Position numbers and translations under genes: made by a program. The notes under the pieces were generated by a model. That model did not search any database and was not told where the DNA came from. It saw only the letters and a program-made list of their open reading frames with translations. From Costus lasius (Eukaryota; Streptophyta; Magnoliopsida; Zingiberales; Costaceae), in contig CM050450.1 in NCBI GenBank assembly GCA_027563935.2, positions 91,820,439 to 91,884,438 on the forward strand: DNA of 64,000 nucleotides. The letters are read 5' to 3'. The first letter of the stretch is position 1. Each line of letters begins with the position of its first letter. Of the stretch, positions 1 through 10,481 are shown piece after piece.

Positions 1-2
1 CG

Positions 3-1034
3 TGTGTATATAAGAGGTTTAGTGGGAGCATGATTACTTTCCTAGTCCTCTACGTCGATGATATCTTAATCATTGGAAACGATATTCCTGAACTGCATGC
101 TGTTAAAGCATGGTTAAGAAAATGTTTCCAGATGAAAGATCTAGGAGAAGAAGCCTATGTATTAGGTGTGAAAATCTACAGGGATAGATCTAAGAGGCTT
201 CTCGGGCTGTGCCAGAGTACTTACATCGATAAAGTCCTGGAGAGATTTCATTTAGAGAATTCTAAAAGAGGATATCTTCCAGTCAGACATGGTCTGAATC
301 TTTCAAAGAGTCAGTGTCCACAAACACAGACTGAGAAAGATGAAATGGACAATACGCCTTATGCTTCGGCTATTGGGTCCATTATGTATGCGATGTTATG
401 TACTCGCCCAGACGTCGCTTACGGGTTAAGCGTGACCAGTCGATTCCAAAGTAATCCAGGTCAGGCGCACTAGATTGCGGTCAAGAAGATTTTAAAATAT
501 CTGCGGAGGACCAAAGATATGTTCTTGATATATGGTGGTCAGGAAGAACTCAGTATAGAAGGATATACTGATGCTTCGTTCCAGTCGGACCAGGATGATT
601 TCCGATCGCAATCAGGCTATGTTTTTAGCTTGAATGGAGGAGCAGTGGTGTGGAAAAGTTTCAAACAGTCCATTGTTGCTGATTCCACAACAGAAGCCGA
701 GTATGTTGCAGCCTTAGAAGCATCTAAGGAGGCAGTGTGGATTCGTAAGTTCATTCAGGAACTTGGTGTTGTTCCTTCGAGTGCAGATCCTTTGGTTATC
801 TTCTGTGATAACACTAGAGCAATCGCACAAGCAAAGGAGCCACGGTCGCACCAGGAGTCCAAGCACATACAGAGACGGTTTCACTTGATCCGGGAGATCA
901 TTGATCGTGGTGAGATCAAAATCTGCAAGGTTCATACAGATGACAATCTGGCTGACCTGCTTACCAAGCCTCTGGCGCAGCAGAAGCATGAGAAGCACTG
1001 TAATAATATGGGTTTGAGATTTCTCAACCATTAG
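3..1034 (+). pseudogene. Copia family 1 pol 3' fragment (RT end and RNase H), copy A0
   Basis: This is the C-terminal part of a Ty1/copia polyprotein: the end of the reverse transcriptase followed by RNase H. The RT catalytic motif YVDDILIIGND lies at about 50-85, and the RNase H motifs YTDASF (about 555-572), DSTTEAEYV and CDNTRAIAQAK follow. The frame enters from the left edge (first full codon at 3) and ends with a stop at 1032-1034. An in-frame TAG at 471-473 replaces a Trp codon (TGG) found in the sister copies at 36340 and 56640, so the gene is dead. The normal family order then follows: a purine-rich tract (1044-1053, AAGTGGGAGA) and the LTR. The upstream part of this copy lies outside the window. 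Confidence 0.93.
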
Positions 1035-1054
1035 ATTAAGTGCAAGTGGGAGAT

Positions 1055-2735
1055 TGTTGGGGTATGCCCTTAAGGCTAATGTTTGAGGCCTTGGGATTGT
1101 ATCAGTATCATGTATAAACTTTTATGTTTATAAAGGCAATGGTTGTTATTCAGGTTGTTACATTGTCTGCTGCAACAAGTGTACTTCTGAATGATGTCTC
1201 AATGCTGTTCAGCTAGGCTGACATGCTATAAAGTCCTTAGTCGAGATATCTTGGTGAACATGAGACAGCCTTGATATGATTGAGACTAATATGTGTTCTA
1301 ATCTTATAGGATGCTTCGAGCATGGAATAAGATGTAGACTCATGGGTACATTGGATGTACTGGACAGACCCTACTAGGATATTCAATTGCTTGTCACAAT
1401 GTGAATAATCCTTGTTTGCAACAAGTGGCACATGGCATCTGACTTGAGATCACTTGTGTTTCTAAATGATGATTGTCATTGTTTTGAGGTAGTTCAATAT
1501 CATTTGAAAAATAATGGTTATAGACTATCTTGGATAATGATCATGAGTCAGGTTAGGACACTAGTGATAGATATAGGATTGCCGTCTCCTTGATTAGAGT
1601 GTGGTGTTCTAAAGGGGCCCCCTGGATGAGATGATTGAGAAAGTGTATGGCCATACCCAGATGACTATGTTCATCTGATCTAATCATGCTCATCATATTG
1701 GAGCTACAGGCTTGACATGCTTGTCCAATAAGAACATCCAGTGGCAAAGGAAACATGTATGCCTAGTGAAGTAGATTCACACTTGTGCTGTGGTTTGGGT
1801 GTAGTCTTGGAAGACTCTTTCCTTTATATCGGGAGACAGTGATGTGTTGCTAGATACCCCTCACTGATCGTGATAACGTAAGTTATCGTTACCGACATTT
1901 AAAGGAAACCCTTAGGGTCGCACAATTCGATGATATGGCTTACTTAAGTCAGATCGTGTGGACTGAATTGTTTAGGTTCAGTTTAAAGGAGTTTAAACTC
2001 TGATTGTAAGTGAGATCTGGTCTGATCATGTTTGATTGATTGGGGCTTGAGATCGGTAAGCTTCGATCGAGAGAATTGATGCTGGATCAGTGAGATCAAG
2101 AGCATCAGGAGATGAACGGTTAGATCTGGAGCCTTAGGGTTTAAGATGATCTAGACCAAATGGCTTGGGCTGGTTTGATTGGTCTTTGGACCAAATGCAA
2201 TTGCATTGAACCGGTTCAAGAGAGTGAACGCATGGTTCAATGCTTGAGGTTTTTTTGATCGGTTTTGACATCATGGGCGCATGGCTTCGTGTCTTTCCTA
2301 TTTTTGGAAAGTCATTAGCGCATGTTCCCTTCAACGCCAAAAATGCTTCAACGCTCGCCTCTCTCATTTGCGCTCTCGTGTGTGGCTTGTCTTCATGAGA
2401 GAGTTGAGAAGATTTTGGCCAAGGTGAACATCACTCTCGCATCTCCATCTTCCTCCACACAAAGGACCCCTTGAAGCTTTGCTAGCACAAAGACGACAAG
2501 GAGAAGCCATCTTCATTCGTTGTGTGCGTCATCTTCGGAGAAGAAGCAATTGCGTCTTTGCTTCCAAGACACCATCCAATCCAATGGCGTTGGTATGATC
2601 CCTTATGATCTATTCCATTGTTACAAGTTGATCATATGAACTACATGCGATCTTATCTTTGAAACCCTAATTTCCGCTGCCAAAAGAATTAATTTGCGCC
2701 AAGTAGGGTTTCGCTCCCCCTTGAAGGGGACTCTT
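1055..2735 (+). repeat. Copia family 1 LTR (A1), 3' end truncated
   Basis: The LTR begins TGTTGGGGTATGCC directly after the polypurine tract. It aligns along its length with the complete family-1 LTR at 49788-51496. A TATA-like CCTTTATATCGG lies at about 1821-1832. A hairpin (GATAAC, loop GTAA, GTTATC) lies at 1872-1887. The expected ending (GGGGAC...TTTCA) is cut at about 2735, where the sequence jumps into the family leader at the point matching B 52897. The PBS and about 1.4 kb of leader are therefore missing. This LTR is both the 3' LTR of copy A0 and the upstream LTR of the next internal region. Confidence 0.88.
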
Positions 2736-3155
2736 CAGGAGTAGGTCGGGTCAGCTTGACCATGTAGGCTACATATTGAGCATATGGTAGCCATATGGAG
2801 GCAGCCATCTGTGGGATCAGAGACTGTGTTGTACCAACTCAGTTGGCACAGTCTGCTGGATTGCCCAGATGAAGGGGAATCGCACGGGTTGGCGATTGGC
2901 AGGGATTGCCTTCCAGAGATTAGTGCTTGTACTCTCTGTACATCTTATCTCGCCTGAGCGGGACCCGGAGACCAAGTATGAAATCTGGATCCCATCTCAC
3001 TAAAAGAGTTTTACTCTTTCGGGCTGTTTTGCTGGATTTTTCAGCCAGATAAAATAGTGAGAAAAGAATCTTCCTTAAGTCCTGGATTGATTCTAACATT
3101 GATACTGACCTTGCTGTTCTTGCATTGTTGTAGATTACTGCAGCAACGAACACCA
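2736..3155 (+). other. Copia family 1 leader remnant, copy A
   Basis: Non-coding 5' leader of family 1, alignable to B 52897-53310 (GAGTAGGTCGGGTCAGCTTGACC and onwards). It keeps the hairpin AAAGAGT / ACTCTTT at 3003-3019 with loop TTT. Its left part, including the tRNA-Met primer site, is deleted, so this copy could not prime reverse transcription. Confidence 0.8.
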
Positions 3156-3297
3156 CAAATTTCAATGTGCGATCCCTACTGGAAAGGGAGAAGTTTGCTG
3201 GGCCGAACTTCTCAGACTGGTACGGACACCTTAAGATTGTTCTTAAGGCTGAGAGGAAGCTGTATGTCCTCGAGACGGCTATACCGCCTCAACTTGT
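3156..3297 (+). pseudogene. Copia family 1 gag N-terminus remnant, start codon lost
   Basis: The translation (frame NFNVRSLLEREKFAGP and on to ETAIPPQ) matches the N-terminus of gag in B (start 53321). The ATG of B is replaced by ACA here, so the normal start is lost. After about 47 codons the match stops abruptly at 3297. The rest of gag, the zinc knuckle, the protease and the integrase zinc domain are deleted. A short filler follows and then integrase core sequence. This is a dead remnant. Confidence 0.85.
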
Positions 3298-3318
3298 AAC
3301 AATGTGTGTGGGCCGAGC

Positions 3319-5819
3319 TGTAAGTCTCCTTTTTCTAATAAAGGTCAAAGGGCTTCAGGTTTACTAGACCTCATTCACAGCGATGTGTGTGGGCCATTTA
3401 GTAAACATGCCAGAGGTGGCTATTCATACTTCATTACCTTTACTGATGATTTCAGTAGGTATGGTTATGTCTATTTAATGAGACATAAGAGTGAATCTTT
3501 TGACAAGTTCAAAGAGTTCAAAAATGAAGTACAAAATCAGCTAGGCCGAAATATCAAGGCACTTCATTCAGATCGAGGTGGTGAATACTTGAGTCGAGAG
3601 TTTACTGACTATCTGAAGGAGTGTGGGATTATCTCACAGCTCACTCCGCCAGGAACACCGCAATGGAATGGTGTGTCCGAGAGGAGAAATAGAACCTTAC
3701 TTGATATGGTTCGTTCAATGATGAGTCAGGCTACTCTACCTTACTCCTTTTGGGGATTTGCACTGGAAACAGCTGCAAAGGTACTAAACCGAGTGCCATC
3801 TAAGGCCGTTTCTAAGACTCCATATGAGTTATGGTATGGGAAACAGCCAAGCTTGACATTTATTAAAATCTGGGGTTGCGAGGCTTATGTCAAAAAGCTC
3901 GCCTCTGGGAAACTGGAGAGCAGATCTGATAAATGTATCTTTGTCGGTTACCCTAAAGAAACTAAGGGTTATTATTTCTACAATCCTGAGGAGAACAAGG
4001 TATTTGTTGCTCGGACGGCTATTTTTCTTGAGAAGGAATTTCTTCTGCAAGAGGCCAGTGGGAGAGAAATAAAGCTGGATGAGAATCCAGATGCAGGACA
4101 AAGTAGTCAAGCGCAGTTGGATGAGCCTGAGCCAGTAGATCAGGTTACTGAACAACCTGAGGCTCAGATATCACGGGAACCGCGAAGATCGGGAAGGATC
4201 CGTCGACAGCCTGAGCGCTATGACGGAGTCTACATCATTGATGATGAACCCCTCACTTATGCGGATGCGGTCAGTGGACCGGACTCAGCGAGATGGCTTG
4301 AAGCTATGCGCGCCGAGATGGACTCCATGTCTGATAACCAAGTCTGGAATTTGGTTGATCCGCCTCCGGGAGTAATCCCTATAGGCTGTAAGTGGATCTT
4401 TAAGAAGAAGATTGACATGGATGGTAATGAGGTTACCTATAAAGGCAGGCTAGTTGCGAAAGGTTTCAAACAAATCTACGGGATAGATTATGATGAAACT
4501 TTCTCTCCTGTAGCCATGTTCAAGTCTATTCGGATTATTCTCGCGATAGCTGCATACTATGATTATGAGATCTGGCAAATGGATGTGAAGACCGCTTTCC
4601 TTAATGGAACTTTAGAACAGGATGTGTACATGACACAACCTGAAGGTTTCACTAATCCATCAGATCGTCATAAAATATGCAAATTAAAGAAGTCCATTTA
4701 TGGACTTAAACAAGCATCGCGAAGCTGGAATATTCATTTTGATGAATCAATCTGTAAGTTTGGTTTCATCAAGAATGAAGATGACCCGTCTGTATATAAG
4801 AGGTTTAGTGGGAGCGTGATTACTTTCCTAGTCCTCTACGTCGATGATATCTTGATCATTGGAAACGATATTCCTGAACTGCATGCTGTCAAAGCATGGT
4901 TAAGAAAAAGTTTCCAGATGAAAGATTTAGGAGAAGCAGCCTATGTATTAGGTGTGAAGATCTACAGAGATAGATCTAAGAGGCTTCTCGGGCTGTGCCA
5001 GAGTACTTACATCGATAAAGTCCTGGAGAGATTTCATTTAGAGAATTCTAAAAGAGGATATCTTCCAGTCAGACATGGTCTGAATCTTTCAAAGAGTCAG
5101 TGTCCACAAACACAGACTGAGAAAGATGAAATGGATAATATGCCTTATGCTTCGGCTATTGGGTCCATTATATATGCGATGTTGTGTACTCGCCCAGACG
5201 TCGCTTCGGGTTAAGAGTAACCAGTCGATTCCAAAGTAATCCAGGTAAGGCACACTGGATTGCAGTCAAGAACATTTTGAAATATCTTCGGAGGACCAAA
5301 GATATGTTCTTGATTTATGGAGGTCAGGAAGAACTCAGTATTGAAGGATATACTGACGCTTCGTTCCAATCTGACCAGGATGATTTTCGATCGCAATCAG
5401 GCTATGTTTTTAGCTTGAATGGAGGAGCAGTGGTGTGGAAAAGTTTCAAACAGTCAATTGTTGCTGATTACACAACAGAAGCCGAGTATGTTGCAGCCTC
5501 GGAAGCATCCAAGGAGGCAGTCTGGATTCGTAAGTTCGTTCAGGAACTTGGTGTTGTTCCTTCGAGTGCAGATCCATTGGTTATCTTCTGTGATAACATT
5601 GGAGCTATAGCTCAAGCAAAGGAACCACGGTCACACCAGAAGTCCAAGCACATACAGAGAAGGTTTCACTTGATCCGGGAGATCATTAATCATGGCGAGA
5701 TCAAAATCTGCAAGGTTCATACAGATGACAATCTAGCTGACCCGCTTACTAAGCCTCTGGCGCAGCAGAAGCATGAGAAGCACTGTAATAATATGGGTTT
5801 GAGATTTCTCAACCATTAG
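3319..5819 (+). pseudogene. Copia family 1 pol (integrase core, RT, RNase H), copy A, frameshifted
   Basis: Deleted Ty1/copia pol. The integrase core begins at the HSDVCGPF motif (about 3375) and keeps its catalytic triad: D in HSDVCGP, D in HSDRGGEY and E in SERRNRT. RT follows with QMDVKTAFLNG and YVDDILIIGND (about 4840), then RNase H (YTDASF, TTEAEYV, CDNIGAIAQAK). The frame stays open until about 5203, where one base is lost in GCTTACGGG (here GCTTCGGG). The remaining RNase H continues in another frame and ends at 5817-5819. The N-terminal gag, protease and integrase zinc domain are missing. A polypurine tract and an LTR follow directly. Confidence 0.92.
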
Positions 5820-5839
5820 ATTAAGTGCAAGTGGGAGAT

Positions 5840-7504
5840 TGTTGGGGTATGCCCTTAAGGCTAATGTTTGAAGCCTTGGGATTATTTCAGTATCATGTTT
5901 AAACTCTACGTTTATAAAGGCAATGGTTGTCATTCAGGTTGTTACATCATCTGCTGTAATATGTATACTTCTGAATAATGTCTCAATGCTGTTCAGCTTG
6001 GCTGACATGCAGTTTTGTCCTTAGTCGAGATATCTTGGTGAACATGAGACAGCCTTGATATGATTAAGACTAATATGTGTTCTAATCTTATAGGATGCTT
6101 TGAGCATGGAATAAGATGTAGACTCATGGGTACATTGGATATACTGGACAGACCCTACTTAGGATATTCAATTGCTTGTCACAAAGTGAATAATCCTTAT
6201 ATGCAAACAAGTGGCATATTTCCTCTGACTTGAGATCACTTGTGTTTCTAAATGATGATTGGCATTGTTTTGAGGTAGTTCGATATCATTTGAAACATAA
6301 TGGTTATAGATTATCTTGGATAATGAGCATGAGTCATGTTAGGGCACTAGTGATAGATATAGGATTGCCGTCTCCTTGTTGGAGTGTGATGTTCTATAGG
6401 GGCCCCCTGGATGAGATGATTGAGAAAGTGTATGGCCATACCCAGATGACTATGATCATCTGATCTAATCATTCTCATCATATTGGAATTACAGGCTTGA
6501 CACGCTTGTCCAATAAGAACGTCCAGTGGCAAAGGAAACACATATGCCTAGTGAGTTGGGTTCACACTTGTGCTGTGGTTTGGGTGTAGTCTTGGAAGAC
6601 TCTTTCCTTTATATCGGGAGACAGTGATGTGTTGCTAGATACCCCTCACTGATCGTGATAACGTAAGTTATCATTACCGACATTTAAAGGAAACCCTTAG
6701 GGTCGCACAATTTGATGATATGGCTTACTTAAGTCAAATCGTGTGGACTGAATTGTTCTGGTTCAGTTTAAAGGGATTTAATCTCTGATTGTAAGTGAGA
6801 TCTGGTCTGGTCATGTTTGATTGATTAGGGCTTGAGATCGGTAAGCTTCGATCGAGAGAATTGATGCTAGATCGGTGAGATCAAGAGCATCAAGAGATGA
6901 ACGGTTGGATCTTGAACCTTTAGGGTTTATTGTGATCTGAACCAGATGCATGGCTTAACTGGTCTTTGAACCAAACCGAAATTGAACCAGCTCATCATGT
7001 GAGCGCATGGTTCAAGGGGAGAGCAAAATGCGTTCGGGTAAACCCATGGTCGCATGAACGTTGGTGGTTTGCTATTTTTAGAAGCCATGAGGCCACGCCT
7101 CACGTTCACGCCAAGAGAAGTTTTATTCTCGCCTCTCGCCCCTCTCTCTAGGGGTTCACTCGTTGTGTGTCGCCTTGACGCTTTGGAGAGGATTCGGCCA
7201 AGAAGAAAAAACATCTCCTTCCCTTCCATTCGATCAGGAGACCTTGTAACCTTGCTAGCACAAGGAGCACTAAGGGAGTAGGCGCATTGATCACCTTGTG
7301 TGCGCACCATTTGGAGGAGAAGCGTTTGACTCTCTACTTCCTAGACGCCATCCAAGAAATGGCATCGGTAAGGATCGATTCTCATGTATACAAAATTTTA
7401 AAGTTGATCATACTGCATGCATCGATGTAGAAACCTTTTCCGCTGTTTTAAAACCTCTGCATGCGCCTATTAGGGTTTCGCCCCCTCGTGGTAGGGGACT
7501 TTCA
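5840..7504 (+). repeat. Copia family 1 3' LTR (A2)
   Basis: It begins TGTTGGGGTATGCC after AAGTGGGAGAT and ends GGGGACTTTCA at 7504, the same termini as the other family-1 LTRs. The TATA-like TTTATATCGG is at about 6608-6617. The hairpin GATAAC-GTAA-GTTATC is at 6657-6672. It differs clearly from A1 (several differences per 60 bp), so the two LTRs are not a young pair. The flank to the right (CGGAC...) belongs to gypsy element J. No target duplication can be checked because the left end of this array is outside the window. Confidence 0.9.
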
Positions 7505-7910
7505 CGGACGCATGGCCTGGCCGTATTCAGCTCGTCCTTGAGCACAAAATTCCCTGAAAATTAGAAAAAATTCTCATTATTAATATGATGTTATTCAATG
7601 TATAAAATAAGTAAAATAATGCCATGGGATACCACTAAAATTACCGAAACAAATAAAACAAAATCAACAAGACACAACAAACAATAAACATTAAAGCCTA
7701 AACACAACACAAGATAAATGCATGGGGTGCCTCCCATGAAGCGCTAGTTTTAGGTCTACAGCTTGTTCAATGAACATGCTTCAGTGCACATCCAATGGAT
7801 CAGAGGCAGAAGAAAGAGCATGGAAATGCCCCTTTCTTCTTTGCCTACATGTAACACCTGTAGAGATAACCAATAATAATAATAGGTGTACATAGGAAAA
7901 TGTCCTGATG
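7505..7910 (-). other. Element J 3' non-coding region
   Basis: On the minus strand this holds a TGGGAGGCACCCCA motif (about 7724-7737), comparable to TGGGAGGCAACCCA at 14518 in element I. It then has an AT-rich stretch and a pyrimidine tract ending in CAG (about 7553-7570) that looks like a 3' splice acceptor. This arrangement, a motif then an intron-like spacer after pol, is what I expect downstream of pol in Athila/Tat elements. No reliable ORF is present. Confidence 0.55.
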
Positions 7911-10265
7911 TCATGCAAAATAAAAAAAGTTTTTAAATTCACTATCTGTCTTTCTGAAAAATAATAAATGTTCCTCTTCATCACCATCATGGAAAACCGC
8001 AGTGTAACCAGAATCAGGGTCCGCATCAAACAAGTCATCCAGAGTGGTCCGGTCTTTCCTCATCAATGTGGCACCTGCTTGCATATCAGTGCAAAGGTGG
8101 GATGCAAAAAAATCCCACTTGGCCTTTGAACCATCGGCAAGCAGAGGTACTGTCTCGACACTACAGCAGGAGCCTGAAAAAGAAGAACCTAGCATATCAA
8201 CAGATAAATGGAAATCCAATATAGTATCACACAAGTTCAGAGAAAGCTTCCCCTTCTTGACATCTATAACTGCTTCGGTGGTAGCTAGGAAAGGGCGACC
8301 CAAAATAAGAGGTAATCTGGAATTTTCGGACATATCCAAGACTACGAAGTCGACAGGAACATAAAGTTCCCCGACTTTAATTGGGACATCCTCTACTATT
8401 CCCAGTGGGCGGTGTATAGAGCCGTTCATGAATTGGAGAGCTATAGGCGTGGGTTTCATGCCTCCCAGGTCCAGATTTTTGAATAGGGAGAGGGGCATGA
8501 TACTCACACTGGCCCCCAAATCACAGAGCGCTCTCTCAATAGAAAAATTACTAATACTACAAGAGATAGAAAAACTGCCAGGGTCAGGAAGTTTTGTAGG
8601 CATCAGTGAGTTGTACTGTCCTGTTAATGCTTTAACTATTAGTGGTGGGCAGGAGACAGTTGGTAAATGAGGTAGTGAAGGAACAAGGACTTGCTCTTGT
8701 GTGACCTCTGACTCTATGGGCATTTTCTCAGAATATTAGACATCTGAGCTTTGCTCTTCAGACTCTCCATCAAGCACTTATCTAGGCATCATCTGAGGAT
8801 CTTCCACTTGAGTTCCACTGCATGTAACAATCACATTGCAGTGCTCCTTTGGATTTGCCTCGGGCTGAGAAGGAAGCTGCCCCAATGGCCTAGAGGTTGA
8901 AACTGCTTGCTGAGCAATCTGGTTCTCCAGCATCCTCGAGTGCGTGATCAATGAATCCACCTTTGAATTCAATTGCCCCACCGTAGAACTCAATTGCCTA
9001 ATAGACTCGTCTACATCTTCATTTCGCTTAGACTGAGTGGTGACGAAGTTCTCAAGCAATATTTCCAATTTGGACTTCTGTGGTTGGTTGAATTGTCGGG
9101 GTGGAAGTCCAGGTGGTGGCCTAAAGGATGCCTGAGGGAACTGATTGCTATTATTTCCCTGCTGCGCCTGATTGGTGAAGTTCTGGGGAATCGCCTGGTT
9201 CTAATTATTCTGATAGGAGAAGTTGGGATGATTTCTCCAACCGGGATTATAGGTGCCTGAGAAAGGATTATTCTGTTGCCTCTGATTGGGATTGCCTAGG
9301 GCATTCACCTGCTCAACAAAAACATCAGAAGAAGAAGGTGCAATTATCTGGCAGTCAGTAGCACCATGTCCCAAGTTACCACAAACTTCACATGTGATTG
9401 AATTTGCAGACGATGTATTAAAATTCATTGAAGTTAGTTGATGGGTTAAGGAGTCAACCTTAGCCGCCAACGAACTCAACATGTCAAGATCATGCTTACC
9501 TCCTCCTCTTACTGGGACGTTTCTCTCACTCGTCCATTGGTAATGATTTAGAGCCATGTCCTCGATCAAATTCATGGCATCGTCAACGTTTTTGTTCATA
9601 AGTGCTCTGCCCGCGGCTGCATCTACAGACAAACGAGTATTATATAAAAGACCGTTATACAAAGTATGTACAAGTACCCATTTTTCCAGTCCGTGATGTG
9701 GGCACAATCGTAACAACTCCTTGAAACGGTCCCAGGCCTCGTACAGTGACTCGCCTTCCCTCTGGCTGAAGTTCATTATTTGGTTCCTCAACTGAGCCAT
9801 CTTGCTGGATGGGAAATACTTGGAGAGGAACGCGTGGGAAAGCTATTCCCACATTGAAATGGAGCCTTGAGGGAGGGACTGTAGCCATCCTCACGCGCGG
9901 TCCCTAAGGGAAAAGGGAAAAAGACATAAGCGGATTGCATCAGATGTTACCCCGTTTATCTTCAGGTTATCATAGTATTCTAAAAAAATTGATAAATGTA
10001 AGTTGGGGTCTTCCTGTGGTGAATTGCTGAACTGGTTCTGCTGGACCATGTGCACGAGGGCCAGCTTGATCTCAAAGTTATTATCTTCGACCGCCGGTCG
10101 AACAATACTGGAGTGTAGGCCCTGTACATTGGGTGCAGCAAAATCTCGTAGTGAGCGATTCTGGTCCATTATAGTAGTCGGGTTCGGATGGGCTTCCTCA
10201 AGCTTTTGATCGTGAACTTTCCTCTGAGCTCTAAAGGTCCGTTCAATCTCGGGGTCTTCTGGCAC
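7911..10265 (-). pseudogene. Element J gag-protease polyprotein, several stops
   Basis: One continuous minus-strand frame from ATG 10265 to the stop at 7911, broken only by in-frame stops (for example TGA at 9891-9893 and further stops near 9840, 9200 and 8780-8725). N-terminal gag has the plant gypsy signature NNFEIK...MVQQNQFSN...EDPN (about residues 68-100). The gag core follows (ESLYEAWDRFKELLRLCPHHG), then the zinc knuckle CEVCGNLGHGATDC (CX2CX4HX4C, about 9390). A coiled linker (ILLENFVTTQSKR) comes next, then an aspartic protease with DLGASVSIMP (about 8525) and LILGRPFL (about 8300). After the protease the frame ends in an unrelated tail (FKNFFYFA). Gag would package RNA and the protease would process gag. 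The polymerase functions are absent, so the element must have been non-autonomous or is deleted. Confidence 0.85.
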
Positions 10266-10457
10266 TAGCTGACCTGTTCTAATGGTTCATGGCATGCACA
10301 GGGTTAGCAGACCAGAGAATAATAATATAAGCTTGAAGAATGAAAGAAGACAAGAAATATGAAAAAATCAAATAAAAGAAAAGAAAAAGCAAACAAAAAC
10401 AAAAAAAATATCTAGTCTATCAACTCAACTATTTAATCGATATTGACTATGCCTTGC

Positions 10458-10474
10458 TCCCCGGTAACGGTGCC
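10458..10474 (-). other. Primer binding site, tRNA-Asp type (element J)
   Basis: The minus strand reads TGGCACCGTTACCGGGG, close to the TGGCGCCGTTGCCGGGG site used by Athila/Tat gypsy elements (complementary to the 3' end of tRNA-Asp). It lies a few bases inside the LTR end at 10482, the correct place and orientation. Confidence 0.8.
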
Positions 10475-10481
10475 AAAAACT

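Noticed and set aside
714..1031. Minus-strand ORF opposite RNase H, repeated in other copies (35782-36144, 39227-39670, 56837-57280)
   Set aside because: Antisense shadow of the conserved RNase H coding sequence; it recurs only because the sense strand recurs.
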